Shown one piece after another: positions 11,554-20,699 of a stretch of DNA of 64,000 nucleotides. The notes beneath the pieces are model-generated. The model made no database searches and was not told where the DNA came from. It saw only the letters and a program-made list of their open reading frames with translations. Source of the stretch: Sabellastarte sp. h YS-2021 (Eukaryota > Annelida > Polychaeta > Sabellida > Sabellidae); NCBI GenBank assembly GCA_964017235.1, contig OZ024935.1, positions 8,556,001 to 8,620,000 on the forward strand, in the 5' to 3' direction. Position 1 is the stretch's first letter. Every line of letters begins with the position of its first letter. The position numbers were made by a program, and so were the translations under genes.

Positions 11554-14058
11554 ATGTTGTTTTTAATTTGTTCTTGGCTATTTCTAAGGGATCTCAGAGG
11601 AGCAGAAATTCTGAGGTCAGGAATCACTGGGCTATCCACATTGCTTATGATGGAAGGCTATAACTTTCAGGAGATCTTAAACAGAGTTAAGGAGGAGGCG
11701 AAAATAGCCCCTCCTGGGTTCCTCCAGAAGGGTAAAACCATGGAGAGCCTGATTGGTCATACAGTAATTAACTTATCTGATGAAACCCTGAGTAAAGCAC
11801 AAGTAAGTGCCTTAGAAAAAGGCCTAACTTTTTGCCCTACACCAGGACCACCAAATAAGGCTCAGATTTGGTTGGACTTCAAAGAATTCCACCGCAGGCT
11901 AAGCCTCAAATATCACTTCTACTATGACAATAAACATCTACAGGATTTTAATGAAGATGAAATGTCAATAATAGATTTTATGGCTATGAACCTAGAAGAA
12001 AGTGAAGATCCATATAAGGATATTCACAAGAAGTTTGTAGATAAATCCTCCTGGAAACCACCAAGGATACATCAATCCCTGGAGGTATTCCAGAGAGCAT
12101 TTAAAGATGGCTTGCTAAAAAGCAAAGTTAAAAATAAGGGACAACCAAACCTAACCAAAGAACAATGGACAGGTCTTAAAGAACTATCCTCAAATCCCAA
12201 AATTATCATCAAAAAAGCGGATAAGGGGTCAGCAGTTGTAGTAATGAATACAACTGACTACCTCAGGGAAGGATACCGTCAACTGAATGACACCAAATTC
12301 TATACAAAACTTGACCATGACCCCACCCAAAGTATTGGTCAAAAAATTACAGATACACTAATAAAGATGTACCAGAAAGGTTTAATCAATGAGAAAAACC
12401 TAGAACACTTAACACCAAAATCTTGCACAGAAGCAAAATTTTACATGTTACCCAAAATACATAAGAAAAATGTCCCAGGGAGACCTATTTGTAGTTCTGT
12501 TAATCACCCCACTAGCAGAATCAGTAAATTTGTTGATGAACATATAAAACAATATGTTCCTCAAACAAAATCTTACATTAGAGATACCCAGGATTTCATC
12601 AAGAAATTAAGGAATCTGGGCCAAGTACCAGAAGGAGCAATACTATGCACCCTTGATGTATCTAGTTTATACACTAATATCCCTAACCATGAGGGAATAT
12701 TAGCTGTGGCAAATAAACTAAGGAGTGACCCAAACAAAACACCTATCACTCAGTTCATATTAGACCTGCTAACTTTAGTCCTCCGCAATATGAATTTTGA
12801 ATTCAATGGTGAGCACTATATGCAGATAGGAGGGACAGCCATGGGAACATCATTAGCACCAAATTATGCTAATCTATTCATGGATAGATTCGAAACCAAA
12901 GCCTTAGATGGTTATCCCCTCAAACCACTAGTCTGGAAAAGGTTCATTGACGATATTTTTATGGTCTGGACACATGGTGAAGAGTCACTCAACCACTTCA
13001 TTGAGTATCTTAACTCTCTCCATGAATCAATTAAATTCACTCATGAATTTAGTTATTCTGAAATTAATTTCCTAGACACAACAGTGAAATTCAATGAACA
13101 TAGGGGACTAATAACTACCCTATACAACAAACCCACAGACACCCACCTGTATTTAGAGTACAGTTCAGCCCATCCCAGCACTGTACTGGAAAAGGGACCT
13201 TATGGACAATACCTAAGGTTACGCAGAATATGCACATTGGACAAAGACTTCAAAACCAATGCCTTTAAACTAACTGGCTATTATCTTAAAAGAGGTTACC
13301 CAGCAAGCAGCCTCAAAAAACATTTCAATAGAGCCAATCAGTTTAAACAGTCAGACCTACTGGAGGACAACCCAAGAGAAACCATAGACACACCAGTCAT
13401 GGTGACTCAATTTAACCCCAGGAATCCGCCCATCAAACCCCTCATTAGAGACAACTGGAACATAATCCAGAACACTGATGAACTCAAAAAAATCTTCAAG
13501 GACAAACCACTCATAGGGTATAAGAGATTACCAAATCTCAAAGATATGCTTACAAGAGCCACTGTCACATTCCCACCAGCTACTGAAACTAAACAAAAAT
13601 TAGCTTTCAATACAGTATGTACTAGACTGGGAAAATGTACCTATTGTCGCAAAGTGACCAAAGTGGACCACATAACTAGCTTCCACACTAAAAAGACCTT
13701 CAAATGTATTAACCTACCACCAAGGCATAGATACACATGTGAATTAAGTAATGTGATATACATCATCAATTGCACTGAATGTGGTCTCCAATACATAGGA
13801 GAGACCAAAAGACCAATTAGACAGAGAATGTATGAACACTACAGAAGTGTTCAAAAATTCAATGATCTAAATTCCACCCCTGTCTCTAGACACTTTACAC
13901 AACCCAAGCATAGTGTCAGGCAAATGGAGTTCAGCATTGTGCAATGGATGGGGGAGGAAAACAACCCAGATTCTTCCACTAAACATAAAAGACAGGAACT
14001 ATTCTACATCTGGGCCTTCCCCACCCTCCATCCAATGGGTATCAACATATTTGTGTGA
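11554..14058 (+). CDS. Penelope-like retroelement protein: RT plus GIY-YIG endonuclease, 834 aa
   Basis: One uninterrupted ORF copies the element's RNA at a nick made by its own endonuclease. In order: a PLE N-terminal region (NLSDETLSKAQVSALEKGL about residue 70; KKADKGSAVVVMNTTDY, the family's DKG motif, about 220); the RT fingers (FYMLPKIHK, GRPICSSVNHPTSRISKFVD); palm A (LCTLDVSSLYTNIP, Asp); GGTAMGTSLAP; palm C (FIDDIFMVW, both Asp); and a C-terminal GIY-YIG nuclease (VIYIINCTECGLQYIGET, then RQRMYEH). All catalytic residues looked for are present, so it seems potentially active. Start may be the ATG at 11554 or a later one (MEGYNFQ). It sits in the transposase intron of the ISL2EU element. 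No GC or codon break with the host is obvious. Confidence 0.93.
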   Translation: MLFLICSWLFLRDLRGAEILRSGITGLSTLLMMEGYNFQEILNRVKEEAKIAPPGFLQKGKTMESLIGHTVINLSDETLSKAQVSALEKGLTFCPTPGPPNKAQIWLDFKEFHRRLSLKYHFYYDNKHLQDFNEDEMSIIDFMAMNLEESEDPYKDIHKKFVDKSSWKPPRIHQSLEVFQRAFKDGLLKSKVKNKGQPNLTKEQWTGLKELSSNPKIIIKKADKGSAVVVMNTTDYLREGYRQLNDTKFYTKLDHDPTQSIGQKITDTLIKMYQKGLINEKNLEHLTPKSCTEAKFYMLPKIHKKNVPGRPICSSVNHPTSRISKFVDEHIKQYVPQTKSYIRDTQDFIKKLRNLGQVPEGAILCTLDVSSLYTNIPNHEGILAVANKLRSDPNKTPITQFILDLLTLVLRNMNFEFNGEHYMQIGGTAMGTSLAPNYANLFMDRFETKALDGYPLKPLVWKRFIDDIFMVWTHGEESLNHFIEYLNSLHESIKFTHEFSYSEINFLDTTVKFNEHRGLITTLYNKPTDTHLYLEYSSAHPSTVLEKGPYGQYLRLRRICTLDKDFKTNAFKLTGYYLKRGYPASSLKKHFNRANQFKQSDLLEDNPRETIDTPVMVTQFNPRNPPIKPLIRDNWNIIQNTDELKKIFKDKPLIGYKRLPNLKDMLTRATVTFPPATETKQKLAFNTVCTRLGKCTYCRKVTKVDHITSFHTKKTFKCINLPPRHRYTCELSNVIYIINCTECGLQYIGETKRPIRQRMYEHYRSVQKFNDLNSTPVSRHFTQPKHSVRQMEFSIVQWMGEENNPDSSTKHKRQELFYIWAFPTLHPMGINIFV

Positions 14059-14750
14059 GTTTATGCCCTCTTATTGCACCCCTAACCCAGGTGTCTCCCT
14101 GTTTAATTTACTTAAACATAATCTATATTTTATTAATGTCATCCCTACTTTATAAAATAAAAACAGCAAACTGTATTTTTTCCAAAATCAAAGAAATTAT
14201 TATTTTTGGTGTAAAACATATACATTGTAGATGACACAAATATATATAATATAAAACACAGAGAAGGAGAGAGTACTCATACTTGTTGTGTGTAATTTAA
14301 ATCAACTGCTTCTTCTGCGGTTTTCCTGAGTGAAGATTTATCTTGTCTGCTACAAATTACAAAATAAATCTCCTGCCAGTGCTAAAACCAAAAATAATTT
14401 AGTAGACACCAGTGCTTCTATTTTAATTGAACTTTTTATATGAACTAATAACAGGGTAAACTAAATTCCAAGATTTAGTCATTCTTAATCACTTCATTGA
14501 ATAAACTTTATTAATTGAAGTTCATATATATGAGACTCTAAATAAAGAGTTTGTGTTATTTCCTTCAATAGTGTTATCAAATTCTGTTTAAAGACTGTAA
14601 TTTCTAAAATATAGTTTATGGTAGCTTTTACTTACAACAAGAAAGAGACCATGATTTATAGCTTATCTGATCCCTGCATTGTAACCTTGTTGTTTGGTCC
14701 TTTTTCAATCCTAACTAAGGGGGTCACTGTCAGTTTTCAACTTCTTTCAG
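14059..14750. other. PLE 3' flank and remainder of the transposase intron
   Basis: AT-rich non-coding sequence containing the PLE 3' UTR, its 3' junction (not resolved) and the end of the interrupted intron, which closes with a polypyrimidine-AG acceptor (cttctttcag, 14741-14750). Confidence 0.5.
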
Positions 14751-16004
14751 ATCACAAGTTCCACATGTGTGTGTTCAGCCCACTTTAAACCCAGTGATTT
14801 TAAATGGACACCAAACAATAAAACATTAAAACTTAGAAGTGTACCATCAGTTTTCAAATGGAGTAGTGAGGCACCAAAGAGGAAGTCACCAAAGAAAAGA
14901 TCATTTATTGAATCTACAAATGCTGCAGCTGAGATATGGTGTAGTGGTGACAAGGACAGTTCAGACACAGATGATGCTCCAGAAACAGATGCCTTGATGA
15001 AAATTCAAAGATTAGAAGAAGAAGTAGAAGATTATAAACAAAAGCTGAGGCTAGAAAGATTTGGGCTAAACAGATTTTCATATGATGATGAGAAGATTAA
15101 TTTCTACACAGGATTTCCCACCTACAAATCTTTCCTAAAGTTTTCAGAAGCCATGGAACCCACAGCTTCAAATATGCAAAGTGCATATTATCAACCAAGT
15201 GAAACATTAAGCCTAAAAAGAAGGCCAAGAACTATGATGTTGGTAGATGAATTGTTTATGACATTATGTAGAATAAGGCTCAATCTCCTAGAGAAAGACT
15301 TAAGTGACTGATTTTTGGTATCTTTGTCAACAGTTAGCAGGAAAATAATAACATGGGTGAATTATCTGTATTTTGTTCTGGGAAAAATTCCTATTTGGCT
15401 AGACAGAGATGTTGTTCAAAGACTAATGCCCAGATGTTTTCAAGAAGAGTATCCAAACACACGGGTTATCATTGACTGCACTGAAATTTATACACAAACC
15501 CCTTCTTCATTAGTCACAAATTCACAACTTTATTCAAATTATACAAGTCACACAACATTTAAAGCTTTAGTGGGCATTGCACCCCATGGAGCAATTACAT
15601 TCATCTCCCAACTCTACACAGGCAACATGTCTGATGTAGAAATAACTAGAGTGAGTGGTCTTTTGTCATTGCTGGATGCAGGGGATTCAGTGATGGCCAA
15701 TAAAGGGTTTGTTATAAGAAAAGACTTGGAGAAAATTCACTGTTCACTGAACATTCCTCCTTTTCTGTGTGAAAACAGACAGTTTGATGCAAGTGAAATT
15801 ACTGAAACTGAAACTATTGCAAGATTAAGAATTCATGTGGAAAGAATAATGAGGAGGGTCAAGGAAAATCGTATATTTAGTTCAAACATACCACTCTCAC
15901 TTGTTGGTTCTGTGAACCAAATATGGTCTCTGGCATGTATGCTGGTAAACTTCAACAACCCCATTGTCAGTGGATGGGGTGTATACGTAAAACAACTCCA
16001 ATAA
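14751..16004 (+). pseudogene. THAP-DDE transposase exon 2 (ISL2EU), one in-frame stop
   Basis: Starts with the second half of the THAP finger (ITSSTCVCSAHFKPSDF, then LRSVPSVFKW), continues through a Lys/Ser-rich linker and a coiled coil (MKIQRLEEEVEDYKQKLRL), then a helix-turn-helix (VSLSTVSRKIITW). The DDE_Tnp_4 nuclease fold follows: first Asp in RVIIDCTEI, second Asp in GNMSDVEITRVSGLL, Glu in RLRIHVERIMRRVK. The usual ADKGF/ADRGF block reads ANKGF. A TGA at 15309-15311 interrupts the frame between two otherwise collinear halves (14769-15311 and 15315-16004). With the frameshifts in exon 1, this makes the gene non-functional as it stands. The stop codon is 73 bp from that of the convergent nuclease gene. 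Confidence 0.85.
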
Positions 16005-16076
16005 AATATATGCATGCAAAAATAATTGTATTTGTTGTGAAATCTTTGTGAAATGTATATCAAGTATGCAATTTTG

Positions 16077-18128
16077 TTATATATAATGATGAAAGTAAAA
16101 ATGATCAAGTTTCTCTTTTGTGTCCTTCCAGAATACTGGATCAAAATATATTGTCTCCACAAAGTCCTCTACAGTACCGTTGGACTTTTTAATGTACACA
16201 TAGAAATCACACCAGAATAATCCAGATACAGCAAGCTGAGTTTGTACTTGATAATAATAAACATGATTTTTTTTCCAATTTTCTCAGTCCATTATCGGTT
16301 TCAAGATACATAACCTCATCTATGGTTTCTTTCAAAGGGCATTTGATTTCTAATAGGCCAAATTGTGGAACTCTCATTGGATTGTACACTTTCCTGTCAG
16401 GACTTGCTGCAATCCAAGGTGATGCTGGAGAGAGTATTATGCCACTTGGATATACATTAACTGCATTGTTATGCTGTTTACAATATTCAATGGCTGCATT
16501 TGGCTCCTCATCTATTCCATGTTTCATAGCAGCAGTGCAAATATATTTCTTTGATTTCAGTCTAGTCACCAAGGTTTCATAATTTGCTCGTCTTTTAGCA
16601 ATCTCTACGACTGTACTGGCAGTAATTCTATATTTGCGGAGCATATGCCATAAGGCACACTTGCTTTGACTGTAAGTCTTGGCCTCAAATATGTGGGCTT
16701 TCCTCAAACTCACTGATATGTCATCAAGTATACCTAACTGCTTTAAGCTGGGTACAAATGCAAATGTATTTTCCATTCTGTTGTTGTTTTCACAAGGTAA
16801 TGCAGGATATTGAACACCGTCATATATGTTCACAACATATTCTACCTGCAGTTGCTGTTGAGTGGCTATAACTGAACCTTTTGCACATTGTCCAAATTTT
16901 GTGGCAATTTTGGGAATCATTTCCATTTGCTTCAATGCTGGCAAAATCATAAAATCAGGAGCAGCGTCTTCAATATTATGCTTCAAATGCTCAAAAATGC
17001 TTTCTAAGAGGATCATAAAGAGTTGATTTTACAACTTAAACTCCTGTTCATCATGGTGGCATCATGGTGGCATCTGTATCAGGCTTTCTCTTTTTGGCCA
17101 ATTTAACCACTTCTAAGGACTGTACCTCCTGACCTTTTATCTTCTCACCACGAGGCTTATACCAACTCTGTGCTTTGGATGTACAGGCCACATCATCTGG
17201 TAATGTAACTTTTTTCCTCATCTTTAAATCTGCTTATGTATATAGCAATGCTGCTACATGTCCACAGGTCACTTTTTTCCCAATAGTACATGTGCACTCT
17301 GCTTCTGTCACTTTAACCTCTGGTTCAGATGTCATTTGCACCTGGTAGAATACAAATATGTTTATCTTAATATATTGAAAATAATCAAATGTTGACAATT
17401 CTGCAATGCAATGACAAAATGTTTGAACGCCACCGCCCCAATAGAAAAATGTAAAATGTGAAAAATACATTCATGGCCCTGGAATCTCAATTTAGAGGGT
17501 TTGTCCTTTAAAGAAATCTTTTAAAACTTTAATTAGAGTAGTCTGGATGATAATCAAAGAAAACTGAAAAAGCAAAATGCAATTACTTTATTACAAGATT
17601 ATTAATACACAGTTTTTCAATTAATACAATGTTAATGAAAGAAAAGTCTTTTTATTAGTCTTACCATTATATCATGTGGCCTTTTATGCTTTTTCATTGA
17701 TCTGTAGCTTTTGGCAGTTACTCTACAGCCATTTTCACAAGTGTTATCTGTAAAAAGTAAAACTGACTTATAAGTGACCTCCCTCATTTTTTTGCGTTTT
17801 GCTAAAATCTACATTAAATGGTATCTGTAGTAGTTATACTGTTTTTTGTCTGTTTATAATTTAAGGTTACATTTCTTCCAAATTCAGTTTTGAAATGAAA
17901 GGAATTATTGAAGATTCTCATATACTGAGGATATCTTTGTTGATGGAATTATATGATTGAAAACAGAGAAAAAAACTTACCAACTGATATCTTCTTGATA
18001 AACTCTTCACGGAAGTAAATGTATCCTTTATCCACATGACTTTTTCCTGAAGACTTAGACTTAACATATTTTTCAATAAAAGCAGTGGTAAAATAGGGAA
18101 TACTTGATATATCACACACTCCATCCAT
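16077..18128 (-). pseudogene. SWIM zinc finger - YqaJ exonuclease gene of the ISL2EU element
   Basis: Second gene of the transposon. Exon 1 is 17981-18128 (starts MDGVCDISSIPYFTTAFIEK). Exon 2 is 17665-17747 (DNTCENGCRVTAKSYRSMKK). The rest starts at 17341 and carries the SWIM finger CTCTIGKKVTCGHVAALLY, a linker (CTSKAQSWYKPRGEKI) and the YqaJ nuclease, with SPDRKV and FGLLEIKCP supplying the Asp and E-x-K metal ligands. The C-terminus (VYYYQVQTQLAVSGLFWCDF) is in another frame and ends at 16077. Visible damage: a TAA at 17234-17236 right after the SWIM finger, loss of frame around 17020-17045, and a frameshift at the A-run near 16265. The role of YqaJ in transposition of this superfamily is unproven; a recombination or end-processing function is usually assumed. 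Confidence 0.85.
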
Positions 18129-18341
18129 GTTACATGTGTACTTTGTTTACACACTTACCAGCCAGAGCCTCGCTGTGGATTTTTTGGGGGGAGTATTAAG
18201 AGTGGTGAATTGGTTCCATTATTGTATCATTGTATGTACTATTGAGAGCATACCAGTTGACTGTAAGCATTATTTCTAATTGTAATAAAATAAGAGGGTA
18301 GACTACTGAGTGCTAGGTAGTCTGGATAATGCCCATAAAAA

Positions 18342-18720
18342 TCAAACAAATTGGTTGATGCCAATTGGTGTTAGGGAGTGCAATTTGAATGTCCAAGATA
18401 GTTTAAGCCTTCTGCGCCTGACTGTGCTGGATGAATCAAATTTTGGTGTGCACCATTCTAACACTGAGAATATTGTGTGTGTGGTTATGCCCCTCACTTT
18501 TTAAAGTGTCGAGATACAGGGGTGATAATACCATCATTTTGTGCTGAAGCTTTGTGTTCATACATTCGTTTCCTAATTGCTCTGCTTGTTTCACCAACAT
18601 AGTGTTTGGCATTTTTAACATGAGTTTAGATAAATGACTAGTTGTCAGTCCCTGAAGTCTAGTGCTAACAGATTTCAGAGAATCCATGGTCTCATCAGAG
18701 AATCTAGAGGTTGGGATGTG
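18342..18720 (-). mobile_element. Relic of a second PLE: GIY-YIG end
   Basis: Minus-strand peptide VKNAKHYVGETSRAIRKRMY followed by EHKASAQ and TPVSRHF matches the GIY-YIG end of the intact PLE (GLQYIGETKRPIRQRMYEH, TPVSRHF). The closing TPIGINQFV-stop matches HPMGINIFV-stop. Only the C-terminal quarter remains, and it is broken in several places. The hammerhead at 20011-20090 lies on its 5' side in the opposite orientation, the same arrangement as in the intact copy. Confidence 0.8.
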
Positions 18721-19255
18721 TCAAAACTGCTATTGGGCTCACTGGTGACATTGGCACGCGACATCACATCACAAAAGTCGGTCTGGCTAACAGTTGCTGA
18801 AGGTGCACTCATAGTGAAATACAGATCAAGTTACTTCCTGTTTTTGCACAGACCAAACTCAGCACAGACTCAAAGTCAAACCCCAGTAGCAAATTGAGCT
18901 AAATAAATCATATTCATAAAAATAGCAAAATGAATAAAATTGCCGTTAATATGCATATTTAACGCAATTAACACATTTAATAAGATTTATAAACTATAAT
19001 AAAAGAATGGTAAAAAATCAGAGCATGATTTTTCATAAAAATCACTGAAATATTGAAATAATCAAAACTTCATAAATAATTCATTTAAAATTTATTTATT
19101 AAAGTTATGAGAATATAAACTCGTAACATAATAGTCAACTCCATAATGATGTAACAGACCAAATTACGTCATCACTGGATGACTCATTAGCAACTCAGTG
19201 ACATCACAAAATCAGTCAGTTCTATAGAGTTGTTAGTATCAGTGAAATCACCAAC

Positions 19256-19411
19256 ATGGAACCTTAAAAATACAAATGTGATGAATGTGACAAAACATAC
19301 AAGAGTAAATCGAGTCTAAGAAGACACATAAATAGTGTCTATTTCCACAGAAGATATGTGTGTGGAAATTGTAAAAAGGAATATGTCAGGAACATTGACT
19401 TTTTGCTATAA
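19256..19411 (+). pseudogene. Small C2H2 zinc-finger-like ORF, broken
   Basis: After ATG GAA CCT and a stop (19265-19267) the same frame stays open to 19411 and reads YKCDECDKTYKSKSSLRRHI, then a partial second finger YVCGNCKKEYVR lacking its histidines. The first finger fits C-x2-C-x12-H-x4-5-H. Fewer than 50 residues remain. Its location inside the PLE-relic region suggests it came with a mobile element, but no source is recognised. Confidence 0.5.
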
Positions 19412-19879
19412 TACTAAAAATCATTTTTTATTCAAAAATAAAAACACAACTCATTCACATTCCAAATAATTTTATTAACACTTTGTATATTTTACAAACA
19501 TCAATAAAATTTATTATGATAAATAAACAGTTGATTCAAATTAATCCTATGTGTTACTGTGGAAATCATCATATCTATTTTAATATGACCTATGATATTC
19601 CATTTTACATAATAATAAAGTCATAATAAATATGAACTATACAGATATACAGTGGATTACCTTTAAATATTGTTTTAACAAAAAGCAAGGAAATGAGTTA
19701 CCCATACTCACCACTTTCAAAATAAATATTTGTAATAATAATAGTCCACCACCACCATAATTTTAATAATAATAAATATTAAAATTATAGACAGGTTAAA
19801 TTTAATATTAATAACAAAAATACTAAAAATTAACCTATCCCTGGTCACTCCCCAAGAAAACCAACACCTCTTAGGTTGA

Positions 19880-19985
19880 TTCTGGTACAACAGGTTGAAC
19901 CTGCAAATCACAGGTTCAGAACCGGTTCTTTACAGGTTCAGAACCGGTTCAAATGGTGGTTCAATCCCAGAACCCCAAAAGTACC
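19880..19985. repeat. Palindrome-bearing direct repeats next to the hammerhead
   Basis: CAGGTTCAGAACCGGTTC occurs twice (about 19911-19928 and 19935-19952). Each copy contains the 10-bp palindrome GAACCGGTTC, and related GGTTGAACC and GGTTCAATCC pieces flank them. It directly precedes hammerhead copy 2. At copy 1 the equivalent place is also rich in palindromes (GATCCTGAGGATC). Confidence 0.75.
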
Positions 19986-20010
19986 TCAGGGAGTCCAGAT
20001 GATGATTAGT

Positions 20011-20090
20011 CATGCCTCTGATGAGACTGAATCCTGAAAAATTAGCAGTCGAAATACAATTAGCCTAAAGTTAATTATATAAGGCAGTAT
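20011..20090 (+). ncRNA. Hammerhead ribozyme, PLE-associated (copy 2)
   Basis: GCCT (20014-20017) precedes the core CTGATGA (20018-20024). Stem II is a perfect GACTG/CAGTC (20025-20029 with 20046-20050), then GAAA (20051-20054). Stem III pairs ATACAATTA with TAATTATAT (one C.A mismatch, loop GCCTAAAGT). The cleavage base is A20081, and AGGC (20082-20085) closes stem I with GCCT. The outer ends, TATAAGGCAG and GCCTCTGATGA, are the same as in copy 1 while stem II and III differ by compensating changes, which supports real folding. Confidence 0.87.
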
Positions 20091-20505
20091 ACATTCTTAT
20101 TACACCTGGTCTGTGCAGAAACAGGAAGTATCATTATTTCTAATTGTTAAATAAATTTGTTAATTTAAACTTTTTTTTTCCTGTTGCAACTTAAAGGCTT
20201 AAGGATTTCATTACAGCATCCAAATATCTTTTATGTGTTTTTATCACATTTTACCAATTGTGACCCTTGTGAAAGAGAGACAACAGAAGGCATTATTCCC
20301 CATTATTCGCCAATCACATGAGCCAGATTACAATTAATCCAATTTGACGAATGGGTGATATGTTCCAGATCTCTGTTCAAGAGTATGTTGGGTGATGTTA
20401 GATGCTATATCATACTTTCAAGGTCTAATGTGGTCTTGAGTGTTTTAATGCATTTTGCCTCTTTTGTTTTTGGTCCTAGAGGTAAGATGATTTATGGAGT
20501 TAATA
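20091..20505. other. Intergenic, nothing recognised
   Basis: AT-rich sequence without ORFs or recognised repeats after the hammerhead element. Confidence 0.4.
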
Positions 20506-20509
20506 ATTT

Positions 20510-20690
20510 GACAAAGTGAGATACCTAAGTTGGTTTGTTGAAATAGTAAGTCGAAAATAGAGATAGCTAACTCAGTGAAGTGAGTAAACTGGTAAATTGA
20601 AATAGCTAAGTCAATTTATCAAGATACTAAATCAATAAATTACAATATGTTAGTTTGATTTCTCAATATACAAAGTAGATAAATAGAAAG
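20510..20690. repeat. Degenerate minisatellite, period about 22 bp
   Basis: About eight imperfect units built on AAATAGCTAAGTCAATTTNT follow one another. Drift between units is strong, so this is an old tandem array. Confidence 0.6.
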
Positions 20691-20699
20691 AATTTTTTT

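Larger units (their letters stand above)
10325..18172 (+). mobile_element. ISL2EU (IS4EU)-type DNA transposon interrupted by a PLE
   Basis: The two ends carry the inverted repeat cgaggctctggctgg (10325-10339 and, reversed, 18158-18172), followed inward on both sides by a similar AAGTGT..AAACAAA block. Inside are a THAP-domain DDE transposase (plus strand, exons 10414-10576 and 14751-16004) and a convergent SWIM plus YqaJ exonuclease gene (minus strand, 16077-18128). The pairing of a transposase with a YqaJ nuclease is the hallmark of the ISL2EU superfamily. About 4 kb of the length is a Penelope-like insertion in the transposase intron. Both genes carry inactivating changes, so it cannot move autonomously. 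The exact outer boundary and target duplication were not resolved. Confidence 0.8.
18830..20132. repeat. Inverted short repeat around the PLE relic 5' region
   Basis: GGTCTGTGCAGAAACAGGAAG at about 20109 has its near-identical reverse complement at about 18840-18860. The two lie either side of the C2H2-like ORF and the hammerhead copy 2, so they may mark a rearranged PLE end. Between them the sequence is AT-rich and mostly non-coding. Confidence 0.5.

Noticed and set aside
18640-18720. Possible third hammerhead (CTGATGA followed by GAAA on the minus strand near 18.68 kb)
   Set aside because: The bases between the core motifs cannot form stem II next to the core, and the segment overlaps the PLE relic coding text.
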